From the NCBI GenBank assembly GCA_947650365.1, contig CANTAL010000002.1, positions 69,501 to 133,500 on the forward strand: a stretch of DNA of 64,000 nt, written 5' to 3'. Positions 11,168 through 21,789 of the stretch are shown one piece after another. A program made the translations under genes and the position numbers. This DNA is from Chamaelirium japonicum. Taxonomy: Eukaryota > Streptophyta > Magnoliopsida > Liliales > Melanthiaceae. Below the pieces are notes generated by a model. It saw only the letters and a list, made by a program, of their open reading frames with translations, searched no databases and was not told the origin of the DNA. Positions within the stretch are counted from its first letter, which is position 1; every line of letters starts with the position of its first letter.

Positions 11168-11411
11168 GACAAAATGCTGTAAGTTGAAAACAGTGGTGCT
11201 GCTCAGCCAAAGCCAGAGTAGTAGCCACTATGTTTATAGCAACATTCTGACATAGCATGAGCTCGCAGAGTAACCGAAGCCTCTCTAATGCATATCGGTC
11301 TGCAGCTGCAAGCAAATGCTCTGCCATTAACGTGGAAGCCCATTTTGCATTTAGGTCAATAAGCTCTTCCATGTCAGGCAGGGAATCCCAATATATGAAA
11401 TGGAGCAAAGC
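11135..11411 (-). CDS. BPM gene exon 3: BTB domain C-terminal part and start of BACK region
   Basis: The minus strand encodes about 92 residues with no stop. It starts [18 protein letters not shown] right after a TTTGCAG acceptor, runs through [20 protein letters not shown] (the typical BTB fold C-terminal helices) and ends [12 protein letters not shown] plus one base before GTAAAA. These are the hallmarks of the plant BPM (BTB/POZ-MATH) family. Those proteins bind CULLIN3 through BTB and present MATH-bound substrates for ubiquitination. Exon 3 starts in phase 0, matching the end of exon 2, and ends in phase 1, as expected for the next residue, Gly. The final exon, about 30-60 residues in the family, was not found downstream. 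Confidence 0.9.
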
Positions 11412-11944
11412 CTGCAAAGTCAAGTCAAGCAATCTCAGTTTTTCGGACGATTGATTGATGTAACCAAAACCATGACGAAACCAGTCATCTGCAAGCAAAA
11501 CATCATACACAATTTATGGTATGAACATTATCATACACAAGCATTACTAATAAAACCAGAATTTCAGATGATTAATCGTACTAAGGCAGAAAAATAAAAT
11601 GAAAGGGCCAAAAATTCTAACACCAGAATTGTCAGTAGAATATAATATCTACAAATAATATATACTACAAATATATTATATGTATAATCCTTTTATCACA
11701 AAATCTAGCACTGAATGGTGCCTATTATGATGTAATCCGTAGTGTATACAATGAACACATTGACAAAAATTAATACATGTAGGGGTGAACAAAAGTTGCA
11801 GCTGAAGAAGTTACTTGGATAAAAAGCTTGTGGTTAGAAAAATGCACTGCAATGAGATTGTCCGGCAAAGAAAAACCAAGCTGCAACAATTTGGTTGTCA
11901 ATATGAAGGAAAATAGGAGGAGCTGGGTGCTCACTTCTCTTTCT

Positions 11945-12290
11945 CGTCTGAGTTGACTCGACTAGAATTCGAGTCTACTCGTCCATCGAATCAACCTAGT
12001 AACAACTCAGTCAACAACTCAATTGACTTGGTCCAAGACTTGGTTGATTTGGCCTAAAACTCGGTTGACCCGCTCCAAAACTCACCCAAGTTATATTTTT
12101 CGTTAATCTATTTATTTATGTATATAAAATTCTAATATTATATATAATTTATCAAAAATATTCAATCTTATGATATACACAAGTATTATTAACATATTAT
12201 ACGTATCGAGTTTTAGGTTATGACTCGACCGAGTTTTGACCATGTTTCTACTCGACTAGTTTTTGAGTCGAGTCGGGTTTATAGGTTTAA
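11945..12290. repeat. Inverted-repeat element made of GACTCGACT words
   Basis: The left part (GAGTTGACTCGACTAG, GAGTCTACTCG, GGTTGACC) and the right part (GACTCGACCGAGTTTTGACC, TCGACTAG, GAGTCGAGTCGGG) are complementary word arrays around an AT-rich centre. It has the same architecture as the other word-array hAT-type elements here. I could not define ends or a target duplication. Confidence 0.5.
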
Positions 12291-12559
12291 AAACAATGAA
12301 GGCAATTCATAAATTCAATCTTTTTTTATCTCTTAATTTCATATGTTGCCCTGCCTTACGTGGCATTATAATTTATAAGTTAATTGTCACTCAACTTTCA
12401 ACCATCTAAATTTACTTCAAATCTTTTGTGAGGGCAGTGCTTTTAGTTTTGGCAACGACACCACAATCAAGGTCAAGCACCTGCCTCGGGGTGTCGACCT
12501 GGACTCATACTATCGCTTTAGGATTGAACAGGTCATCGAAGTATGGTCATCCTCTTGGG

Positions 12560-12807
12560 AGATCGGACACCTTAACGAACACCGTTTTTAGTAAGCTTAC
12601 GTGGCCAAGAAGATTGAAGACCTCTTGAATGTGTGCCATTGGAAAGTTTTCTTTTCTTGGGAAAAGAGGGGGGATTAGGGAAGTGTAGTGAATCTTTTTC
12701 ACTAATGTGGCAACCCCTTTTTGACACCCCTCCCTTTTATATAAGGTGGAATAACCTGACCTTCCATTATGACACGTGTCACCACATGTTGCCTTGTCAC
12801 TACTTGG
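12560..12807. repeat. Left member of a diverged inverted-repeat pair
   Basis: The stretch around TTTTTCACTAATGTGGCAACC and TTGACACCCCTCCCTTTTATA, then GACACGTGTCACCACATG, recurs on the opposite strand at about 24190-24350. The pair brackets the foldback and the copia element. It may be the termini of an older transposon or two copies of a dispersed repeat. The 12547-12864 minus-strand reading frame here has no family features. Confidence 0.5.
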
Positions 12808-13084
12808 CAGTGTTCTAAAAAGCGGCCCAGATGACCACCTAGGCGCTAGGCGGCCCCCCACCACCTAGCCTAGGCGCTCCAAAAAAGCAGCCAAACTCCC
12901 AGGCGGAGCTAGGCGGGGCAACGCGGCCGCCTAGAGGCGGTCTAGGTGGCCTCAAGCTGGCCAAGCGGAATCAGGCTGGCCAGCGGGCCGAGACTGGCCA
13001 AGCGGACCATGTTTGCTTTTGTTCTTGTTAATCACTCAATCTTGAATTATGATTATATACTTGTTCTTTAAAATAATGGTTTGG
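12808..13084. mobile_element. Truncated copy of the hAT-type MITE seen complete at 31421-31920
   Basis: Starts CAGTGTTCTAAAAAGCGG. It matches the complement of 31921 back to about 31600: the same GGCC/CCTAGGCG words, then GACCATGTTTGCTTTTGTTC and CAATCTTGAATTATG. Homology stops at GGTTTGGGA where the foldback begins. Only this end remains, so no target duplication can be tested. Confidence 0.75.
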
Positions 13085-13914
13085 GAGCTAGTCGACACTC
13101 AAGCGAGTCACCTCCCGACTGCATCCTAGTTGAAGCTTGAGTGAGTCACATCCCAACGGCGTCCTACTCTACGCATGGGCGAGTCGCACTTCTCTAGGCG
13201 AATCACCTTCCTGGGGCGAGTCACACTTATATCATGGTTATTGCATCAGTCTCCCTTAGAGGTTGTTGTCGTGGTGCTGAGCAAGGGTGGATAATTTATG
13301 CACCCAAAGATTTTAATCACAACTCTACACCTATACTTTGAAACAAATATAAGAAAGAATATCCTACTACTTAAGCAAATAACTCTCTTGAGGCCTTCTT
13401 TATGAGCCGACTATTCCCCTTCACACCCAAAAACTAATGTTCAGCCTTGATTAGATCCTTTCTTCTCAAAGTAAAATGGTGTGCTAGATCGACCCTATAA
13501 TCGTCAAAAACTTATGAGCCGACTATCCCCCTTCACAGCCAAAAACTAATGTTCAACCTTCTTTTTGGGTGTGAAGGGGGATAGTTGGCTCATAAAGGCC
13601 TCAAGGGAGTTATTTGCTTAAGTAGTAGGATGTTCTTTATTATATTTATTGACATATATGTAATTTATAGGTTTAGGTGTAGGGCTGAGATTACAATGTG
13701 GGTGCATAAAAGATCCACCCCCGCTCGGTACCACGACGACCTCTTAAGGGATTTTGATGCAACCACGATATAAGTGACTCGCCCCAGGTTTCGCCCAGGG
13801 AAGTACAACTCGCCCATGCGTCAACTAGGACGCCGCAGGGATGTGCGTCGACTAGGACTCGCCCAAGCGTCGACTAGGATGTAGCCGGGAGGTGCGTCAC
13901 TAGCTTTCTGCTTC
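13085..13914. repeat. Large foldback (inverted) repeat with arms of about 350 bp
   Basis: The left arm 13085-13446 and right arm 13561-13914 are complementary at an estimated three quarters of positions. Matching blocks include CACCTCCCGACTGCATCCTAG / its partner near 13880, GGGGCGAGTCAC, and GGGTGCATAA with ATCCACCC. The centre (13512-13596) is itself a tight hairpin of TTATGAGCCGACTATCCCCC against GGGGGATAGTTGGCTCATAA, and a copy of that hairpin's left half ends the left arm at 13399-13446. The arms carry repeated GTCGACTAGGAC and GGGCGAGTC words. No coding sequence. Transcription would give a long hairpin RNA. Confidence 0.8.
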
Positions 13915-13931
13915 ACTCGCCGACAAGTCAC

Positions 13932-16061
13932 TGTTGGATGTTAATCCGGGTCAGAGGCTCGCAGCGGAAGCGATTTGGCGGTCGAAAGACCGTTTATGGT
14001 GCACGTTACACGATTTAATTTTTCACTGAAACTAATCTACATATGTGTGCATGTGTATGCACGAGAATCGAAAACCCCTAACGGCAATCTAGCGTAATGA
14101 TTAACTAGCATGGATGCAAATCATAATGCTCGCTAGATCTACATGTTAGATTACACATACCTTTCGTACGGATCTTTTAACCGCGGAGGATTGTCTTCTT
14201 TGTCGATGGAGACGGAAGATCGTTCGCAAGATGCCGACGGTACGAATGGAGATGTTACCTTCTTGTTCACCCGATCTCACACGATGCACGGAACGTCGCT
14301 CTCGGATCTCTGAGTGCCTCCGAAGAACGACCCTTCTCCTTCTTCAGAACTCCACGCGAGGAAGACGAAGTAGCAAGCGGGAAACGGAGAGAGATTAGGG
14401 AGAGAACTAGAGAGATGAGAGAGAGGGGGGTTCGGTTTTTCTTGTGCATGGGGCCGGCGCCCATAGGTGCCTTTATAGGGCCGGCCAACACCCCTTGGAT
14501 AAGGATCCAAGGGGATATTAACCCCCTCTCATTATCTCTCCATTATCTTCCTTTTATCTCTCCGTGTATTTATCCGTTTTCCCACTTTTTAGGGCTCGAT
14601 TTTAACCGATTTATCGCCCCATCCCTATCTATATGGCCGGCCCTATAGATGAGGGATTCTTATCCCTACATCATAGGGCCGGCCCTAGTGAGGTGTCCCA
14701 CCACTAGGATCGGCCAACAGTGAGGTCCGGCAGAGTGAGGTTTTTACCAAAACGCCCCGACGCCTCATTTTGACCATTTCTAGCGTGCGATACCTAGCGG
14801 CCATTACTTAAGTGATATCTACTAGTTACTTACTATTAACTGAGGCCACCGGAGGGTGCCTCTAGCAAAGTCAACTAGTCAACTCGCAACATACCCCGGT
14901 GCATCGCACCTATGCAGCGAAGTTCACTTATGGCTAGGGATTACTACATACGACTCTGTACTAATCCCGGGCTCAACCCTTAGTACTCGTATGTAGTTAC
15001 GCATCTACCGTGCTCTAGTGCCAAGCACACACGGAGCGTATACTTCTTTCTTCCTCCTGCTTATGGTGTTCCGAGGAGACGGTTCAAGAACCGTACATAA
15101 TGTTGATAAGGTGGAACCATCAGGGACCGGGGTTCATGGCTTCCAACTCAAGCTCGATCGACACACTACCCGAGTGTACCATCGATCCTCTGAGCTCGAG
15201 TTAACCTGCGTAGCCACCCAGAGTGCGACGCAGGCTGCACTCCAATTCACCCAGACTTACTATGTTCTCCATCATACCCCTGCTCTCCGCTTAGTAGTGG
15301 TAAACCCGCTGTCCCTCCACTTGATGCCATGATTCACTTCGAGCGGTGAAGACTACCGTCAGACTCGAATGATCATATGACTTGGTTCCTTCCAGGTTGA
15401 CCTATACATCGTACCTCTGATTACCCCGTCGAGTAATCGAACCCGATCAACAGTCAAACTGATGACCACCAGGCCTGGGTTTGGTACAGTGTAAGTCACA
15501 CCAAGGAACGCACCTCCCATCAGGGGTGTGGATGGCCTGCAGGAGTGACACGCTAATGCAACGCCAGCCGGGTAACCCAGTACACCGTGGGTTTGGATCA
15601 CTGCATATGGACCCTCACACATTGGTGCGCCAAAGCACCACGCAACTGGTTAGTCCATCAGTCGTGGTTCCTCAGGGTTTAGGACCGTTTTACCCTAAGC
15701 AGAAACACGGCTTAGTGTACCAGTGTCTGCTCACTGATCTGTACACCGTGTTAGTTCCGTTCAGCCACAGACACTGTGCCTGGTGATGACCATGGTGAAG
15801 ACATCCCATGAACTGTCATCGCCAACAGCTTATCATGATGAGGCGACCAACCTGATCATAGCTGCGAACTTATTTAGGTTATATGGGACCAATCCACTCA
15901 GTCTTCAACTCAGTGGACGACCATATAACCATGGCTCTCTGTTCTCGAAAGAACACGTAACTATGTTACGCACCTATATGCATCTCATATATTAATAACT
16001 ATCAATCTTTATTAGACCAAAACATAAAGTTTTACAAGCTTAGAACACATCAATCCTAACA
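13932..16061 (-). repeat. 3' LTR of the copia element
   Basis: Lies downstream of the polyprotein, after the polypurine tract. GC-richer than the flanks and carries several GGCCGGCC words. Reading frames of 70-104 residues inside it recur in the other LTR only because the LTRs are copies; they show no family features. Confidence 0.95.
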
Positions 16062-16074
16062 ATCTCCCACTTGG
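16062..16074 (-). other. Polypurine tract of the copia element
   Basis: On the minus strand AAGTGGGAGAT directly abuts the 3' LTR and lies right after the polyprotein stop codon. This is the expected priming site for plus-strand DNA. Confidence 0.85.
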
Positions 16075-16075
16075 T

Positions 16076-19000
16076 CTAGCGAAGCAAAACGGTTTTGACT
16101 CCCATCGCGTCTACATGTCGCTCGAATGCCTTGGTAGGTATTGCCTTTGTTAAAGGATCAACAACATTATCTGTAGATGCATTCTGCGTCACCGCTACTC
16201 GCCCTTGCTTTTGAAACTGCCGAATCAAGTGGAACTTGCGCTCGATGTGCTTCCCCTTTTGGTGATGTCTTGGCTCCTTGGCTTGTGCTACCGCCCCACT
16301 ATTGTCGCAGTAAAGCACAATAGGTAACTGGGCCTCTGGTACACATCCCAAATCCGTAAGGAATTTCTTGAGCCATACCGCCTCTTTGGCTGCCTCGCAC
16401 GCTGCAACGTACTCAGCCTCTGTGGTAGAGTCTGCGATGCATTTCTGCTTCACACTCTGCCAACTAACCGCTCCTCCTCCTAGCATAAACACAAAACCTG
16501 ATGTCGACTTTCTGGATTCCAAATCTGACATAAAGTCAGAATCTGTATATCCAATCGGTGTCAGTTCTTGTCCAGTGTAAACCAACTCATAGTCCCTTGT
16601 TCTACGAAGGTACTTGAGTATACACTTCACAGCTGTCCAGTGATCTGGACCCGGATTCGACTGAAACCGACCCATCATTCCTACTGCGAAACAGATATCA
16701 GGCCTTGTACAATGCATAGCATACATTAGACTACCTAATGCCGAAGCATAAGGTATCTTCTGCATTTTTGCTCTCTCCTCAGGTGTCTTAGGACATTGAT
16801 CCTTAGACAGTTTTACGCCATGTCTAAATGGCACAAAACCCTTCTTGGAGTTTTGCATGTCAAATCTAGCCATAACCTTATCTATATACGTAGCCTGTGA
16901 CAGCGAGAGAATCCTGTTCTGGCGATCACGTGTTACCTTGATCCCCAAAACATAACTCGCTTCACCTAGGTCTTTCATATCGAACTGTGTTGACAACCAG
17001 ACCTTTACCGTTGACAATGTTCCTACATCATTTCCAATGAGCAGAATATCGTCTACGTAAAGTATCAAATATACTATTGTGGTCTTATCAGTCCTCTTGT
17101 ATACACATGGTTTATCCTCGTTTTGAGTAAATCCATATGACTGGATTGCCTGATCAAAACGGATGTTCCAACTTCTAGATGCTTGCTTTAGTCCATAAAT
17201 GGACTTCTGCAACTTGCAAACTAGATGTTCCTGACCCTCTGACTCAAAGCCTGGTGGCTGAATCATATAAATGTCTTCTTCCAAATTTCCATTAAGGAAT
17301 GCTGTCTTGACATCCATTTGCCAGATCTCCCAGTCATAATGGGCTGCAATGGATAGGAGGATCCGAATAGACTTTATCATAGCTACCGGCGAGAAGGTTT
17401 TGTCAAAGTCGATCCCTTCTCTCTGGGTGTAACCCTTGGCAACTAATCTAGCTTTATAAGTCTCTATTGTACCATCGGATCCTCTCTTCTTCTTATACAC
17501 CCACTTACACCCAATAGGTTTAATATTGGATGATGGTGTAACAAGAGTCCAGACTGCGTTATGGGACATTGATTCAATTTCTACCTCCATAGCCTTTTGC
17601 CAGTCAGAGCTGTCAGAAGCTCCCACTGCCTCATCGTAGCTCAGTGGGTCATCCTCCTGACCCACTGGATCAACCAATAAGGTTTCTCCATAGTATCTGT
17701 CAGGAGCTCTGATGTTTCTCCCACTGCGACGAGGTGGTGGTGGTGTTACAGGATTAACAGGTTCTACAGTATCTGGTATATTATTATCTGTAATGTCAGT
17801 TCCCACTATGCTTTTGGATGCGCTATCTGAACTAGTACCCAGCAGTTCATCCAGAACTACCTTACTAGTAGGTTTGTGGTCCATAATATAATCCTGTTCT
17901 AGGAAATAGGCGTTCGTAGAAATGATCACTTTCTTTTCCTCAGGATCATAAAATAGACCACCTTTGGTCTCCTTGGAATACCCTACAAATAAGCATACTC
18001 TGGTTTTAGATTCCATCTTTTCCCTCTTATCCCTTCGCACATGTGCAGGGCATCCCCATATTCTGAAATGCTGTATCAATGGCTTTCGCTTTGACCACAG
18101 TTCTCTAGGGGTCAGAGGCACTGACTTAGACGGAACGTGATTCAGAATATAAACTGTTGTTTGTAGGGCATATCCCCAAAAGGTCATTGGTAAACTGGCG
18201 TAACTCATCATGCTACGAACCATGTCCAACAAGGTTCGATTCCTTCTCTCGGAAACTCTATTCTGTTGTGGGGTACCTGGAGCAGTTAACTGGGATTGTA
18301 TCCCATGCTCCACCAAATACCCTAGGAACTCGTCAGATAGGTATTCACCTCCTCGATCAGATCGAAGGGTTTTTATATATTTACCTGTCTGCTTTTCTAC
18401 TTCAGCCCTGAACTCTTTGAACATGTCAAAGGATTCCGACTTCCGATGCATCAGGTAAATGTAACCATATCTTGAGTAATCATCAATGAATGTGATGAAA
18501 TACTCATGGCCTCCTATCGCCTTGACGTTCATGGGTCCACATACATCCGAATGGATTAACTCTAACACCTCGGTAGCTCTTACTCCTTTGCCTTTAAAGG
18601 ACCTCTTGGTCATTTTGCCTTCCAGGCAGGATTCACAGGTGGGAAGGATCTCCGTAGGATCTGTTTCCAGAAGCCCGGCCTTCACCATTCTATGGATCCT
18701 ATCTAAGGCAATATGCCCAAGTCGTAAGTGCCACAGGTGGGTTAAATTTTCCGAAGGATTCTTACGCTTAGATGAATTAACATTAAATGCTGAAGTTATT
18801 ATGTTATCTTTTTCAAATTTAGGACTTACAACATAGAGATGATTCTGAACCATTCCTCTTATTATAAAAGTTCCATTCAGTTTAAACGACACACCAGAAG
18901 CATCAAAATAAACTGAATAACCTTCATTAACTAAAGAAGAAACAGAAATTAAGTTACGTCGCAAGGACGGTACATAAAAGACATCTCTAAGTGTCAAAGT

Positions 19001-20041
19001 CTTATTATTCGAAAAACTAAGATTAACATCTCCAATAGCTTCAGCAGCAGCCACGGCCTCAGTTCCCATGCTCAGGGTCACTTCTCCATCAAGCAATCTT
19101 CTGCTTTCCCGAAACCCCTGAAGAGAGTTACAGGCATGGTTAGTGGATCCAGAATCCACAATCCAACTAGCAAAAGTACTATTACTTGAAATAAATGATT
19201 CAACAACTAAGAGTTGTAGATTACCTTCACCAGCATTCTGAGGCTTCTTGCAGTCCTTCTTCCAATGACCCTTCTGGCCACACCGGAAGCACTTCGTGCC
19301 CGGTTTCTTTGATTCTCCAGACCCAGAGGCTCCAGCAGAGTCCTGCACAGGCAATGACTTAGGTTTCCTTTTATGTTTCTTGCCCTGAGGTTTACCAGGC
19401 TTCTTGAAGGATCTGCGTTGCACGTGAAGTGCTTCGCCCTTCTGCTTGAAGCCATCCTCAGCTGCCTGGAGAGCTCCTAGAAGCTCTGCATTTGTCATAG
19501 CCAACTTGTTCAAATTAAAGTTGGTGACAAAGCCTTCAAAGGCTCCAGACAGTGACGAGAGGAAGATGTCTGTCATCACCTCGCCTTCTAGCACAATGTC
19601 CATGGTAGCTAGTTCGTTCTGGAACCCAAACATTTTCATCATGTGTTCCCGAACCAGCGTCCCATTGGACATCTTAGTGCCGACGAGTTTCTTGATGGTA
19701 AGGTATCGCGTAACGCGATTGTGACCTTCAAACATCTCCTTCAAATACAACATCATGTCAGAAGCGTCGGGCATCTCCTCGACTTGCTTCTGCAGAGTTG
19801 TTTGCAAGGATGCTATTATATAGCATTTACATATCTCATTGGATTCCTTCCAGTCAGTGAATGCCTTTAACTGTGCCTCTGTGGCATTGGGTCCTGGCAA
19901 ATCTGGCTCAGGATCATTAAGGGCTGACATATGTTTACCAATCCTTAGGACCAGGTACAGGTTGCGCTTCCAGTCCTCATAGTTGGGACCGGTAAGTTTG
20001 TGGTCATTTAGGATAGCGGACAGGGGGTCTAACTTAGTCAT
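16076..20041 (-). CDS. Gag-Pol polyprotein of the Ty1/copia element, intact
   Basis: 1321 residues in one frame. In order: Gag (UBN2-type, about residues 1-230, with [12 protein letters not shown] and [12 protein letters not shown]); zinc knuckle [14 protein letters not shown] near 250; aspartic protease with [11 protein letters not shown] near 294; GAG-pre-integrase [14 protein letters not shown] near 432; integrase core ([31 protein letters not shown]); reverse transcriptase with [18 protein letters not shown] near 907 and YVDD near 996; RNase H with YTDSDFMSD near 1163 and [10 protein letters not shown] near 1205. The protease-integrase-RT-RNase H order is that of Ty1/copia. Length is normal and no catalytic motif is missing, so the copy is potentially autonomous. 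The start at 20041 is the first ATG of the open frame. The lineage looks Tork-like, but that is a weak guess. Confidence 0.97.
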   Translation of the reverse strand: MTKLDPLSAILNDHKLTGPNYEDWKRNLYLVLRIGKHMSALNDPEPDLPGPNATEAQLKAFTDWKESNEICKCYIIASLQTTLQKQVEEMPDASDMMLYLKEMFEGHNRVTRYLTIKKLVGTKMSNGTLVREHMMKMFGFQNELATMDIVLEGEVMTDIFLSSLSGAFEGFVTNFNLNKLAMTNAELLGALQAAEDGFKQKGEALHVQRRSFKKPGKPQGKKHKRKPKSLPVQDSAGASGSGESKKPGTKCFRCGQKGHWKKDCKKPQNAGEGNLQLLVVESFISSNSTFASWIVDSGSTNHACNSLQGFRESRRLLDGEVTLSMGTEAVAAAEAIGDVNLSFSNNKTLTLRDVFYVPSLRRNLISVSSLVNEGYSVYFDASGVSFKLNGTFIIRGMVQNHLYVVSPKFEKDNIITSAFNVNSSKRKNPSENLTHLWHLRLGHIALDRIHRMVKAGLLETDPTEILPTCESCLEGKMTKRSFKGKGVRATEVLELIHSDVCGPMNVKAIGGHEYFITFIDDYSRYGYIYLMHRKSESFDMFKEFRAEVEKQTGKYIKTLRSDRGGEYLSDEFLGYLVEHGIQSQLTAPGTPQQNRVSERRNRTLLDMVRSMMSYASLPMTFWGYALQTTVYILNHVPSKSVPLTPRELWSKRKPLIQHFRIWGCPAHVRRDKREKMESKTRVCLFVGYSKETKGGLFYDPEEKKVIISTNAYFLEQDYIMDHKPTSKVVLDELLGTSSDSASKSIVGTDITDNNIPDTVEPVNPVTPPPPRRSGRNIRAPDRYYGETLLVDPVGQEDDPLSYDEAVGASDSSDWQKAMEVEIESMSHNAVWTLVTPSSNIKPIGCKWVYKKKRGSDGTIETYKARLVAKGYTQREGIDFDKTFSPVAMIKSIRILLSIAAHYDWEIWQMDVKTAFLNGNLEEDIYMIQPPGFESEGQEHLVCKLQKSIYGLKQASRSWNIRFDQAIQSYGFTQNEDKPCVYKRTDKTTIVYLILYVDDILLIGNDVGTLSTVKVWLSTQFDMKDLGEASYVLGIKVTRDRQNRILSLSQATYIDKVMARFDMQNSKKGFVPFRHGVKLSKDQCPKTPEERAKMQKIPYASALGSLMYAMHCTRPDICFAVGMMGRFQSNPGPDHWTAVKCILKYLRRTRDYELVYTGQELTPIGYTDSDFMSDLESRKSTSGFVFMLGGGAVSWQSVKQKCIADSTTEAEYVAACEAAKEAVWLKKFLTDLGCVPEAQLPIVLYCDNSGAVAQAKEPRHHQKGKHIERKFHLIRQFQKQGRVAVTQNASTDNVVDPLTKAIPTKAFERHVDAMGVKTVLLR

Positions 20042-21210
20042 CTGAAAATAAAGATTGAATAATGAGTATGCATAAAAACTTATTTTATGGATTTTTAAAA
20101 CAAGCTAATTATATCCATATGTCGACGCTACCCTCAAGCGAAGTTATTACCATGGATTAATTAACCATGTATGTAAGATCTCGGAATCGACTGTACCTGC
20201 CCTAGGGGGCATCATACAGCGTCAATCCGCTCACACGGGCCTTTTCCTTGACCCTATCCAAATCTGCCAACTAAGGGCTGTGATGGACCATGGTTATCTT
20301 TCGGCCAGTACCACGTGATCACCGTTGTCTTCGCAACGAATACCTCACGTGTAGTTAGGATGCTTACCCACGAGCCTAAGTAATTACGACACGGGAGTTC
20401 ATGCGGCCCCCACTAGGGTGGGATGAAAAGCCCTTCTCTCCTGGCCCCGTAATCGCCATATCCACAGGGAGGTCATTAAGTAATTTGGCATGGAAACACA
20501 CAGCTCCCACCCTAGGGGGTGTGAAGTTATGTATCCCCACCCAAACACAAAATGACTGGCCGTGGAGGCCAGAGGATCTTTTAAAAGTCCTCTCTTGCAT
20601 CCCTTATAATTCTGAGGGTTATTTTGCGAGTATGAATTTATGCAAATGCAAAGGTAGCGACCTCCTAAATACTAGACCCTGGTCACACCATGCTCCCACT
20701 AGCGTTCAAACCCTTCGCCTAGCATTAATCACTCTCGGAATATCATAGTCCCTGCCTCAAGTGGATTTCTCCATTCAAGGGTCACATTACATATTCCAAG
20801 AGTATCGATGCTTTGCAAAATTGGTTATCACGCTAATGCTCTGGAGCTAATCCTAGAGTCAGACTCACTGGAAAGGACTCCCACTAGTTATGGCGCCTCG
20901 CTTATAGATTTGACAATTGATGTTCAATGGATCTCCATCTCATCTTTGATTTCGATGCTGGCCAAATAGGCACACCCGACTAGTCGGGTGCTCTCCTAAT
21001 GGTGGCATAACCATATGTGATGGGATCCCACTAACATCAAAAGTCAACTAAATAATAGGCGTCATCTAGCGGGATCCTAACCTCAAACAGTCGCTTGGAC
21101 CGGAGGGGAAAGGCATCCCTCTGAAAACTGATAATCATATTATCTCATCGGGGTTCGATATGAAGCATAAAAAACTAATTAAAGATAGCAACCATAAAAA
21201 CTGAATTAAG

Positions 21211-21230
21211 TTCAGGGTCCGACCCCTGAA
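21211..21230 (-). other. Leader hairpin 1
   Basis: TTCAGGG pairs with CCCTGAA around a TCCGAC loop, a perfect 7-bp stem. It shares the GGTCCGACCCC core with hairpin 2. Confidence 0.6.
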
Positions 21231-21569
21231 CCTAATTAGCACAGCGCAGGCCTCTAGCTTTCTTCGCAAGGTTCCTCGGTCCGGCTCCTCCGTCGCACTT
21301 GCGAACACTTTGCCGGATCGTCTTCATCCTCCAGGGTTCCGCTTCCGCTCCCGATGGTGGATTTCTTTGGCACGTCTTTCTTCTCGATCTGTAACTGAAA
21401 AAGTCTAGTACGCTACGAGCAAGTGCTCGGTCGTACACAATTTCCTAGAAAGAAAAGAAAACACACCTAGAAAAAAGGCCATGGGAAACCGAGGTTGGAC
21501 AAACCCCATCGCTCGCCCAATCTATGGCTCAATTACATATCCACACACAGAAAGCAAATCCAGACAATT

Positions 21570-21596
21570 GCTAACTCGGGGTCCGACCCCCGGTAG
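21570..21596 (-). other. Leader hairpin 2, near the primer-binding site
   Basis: GCTA and CGGGG pair with CCCCCGGTAGC around TCCGA. An equivalent hairpin is kept in the diverged relative at 41183-41214, there with GGGGGTCAGACCCC and flanking TTGCTA/TTAGCAA. That conservation suggests a role in the RNA, such as packaging or dimerisation, but this is inference. Confidence 0.6.
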
Positions 21597-21775
21597 CAAG
21601 CACAAAGCATAGATCTAGATTTTTTATAGCGGCGCCCTGCAAGAATGATTAATAGAACAAGCACAATCTATATATATGCATGATCTAAGCGTATGAACCC
21701 CGATGATCTCACGCATTCATCATGCGCCCACATGTTCGTTTCATGAAAAAACGTGAAACGCACACCACTAATGCG

Positions 21776-21787
21776 GCTCTGATACCA
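21776..21787 (-). other. tRNA primer-binding site of the copia element
   Basis: On the minus strand TGGTATCAGAGC lies 2 bases after the 5' LTR. This is the classic site complementary to the 3' end of initiator methionine tRNA, used by most plant copia elements. Confidence 0.95.
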
Positions 21788-21789
21788 AT

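Larger units (their letters stand above)
20042..21775 (-). other. Long untranslated leader of the copia element
   Basis: About 1.73 kb between primer-binding site and start codon, with no long reading frame on the element strand. This is long for a copia leader. It contains two GGTCCGACC hairpins (listed separately). The first 190 bases after the primer-binding site (21600-21775) are conserved in the diverged relative at 40998-41244. Confidence 0.8.

Noticed and set aside
12547-12864. 105-residue minus-strand frame
   Set aside because: It crosses the boundary of a repeat and a MITE and has no family features.
15018-15995. Reading frames of 70-104 residues that recur at 22877-23854
   Set aside because: They recur because the two LTRs are copies of each other; no protein family features.
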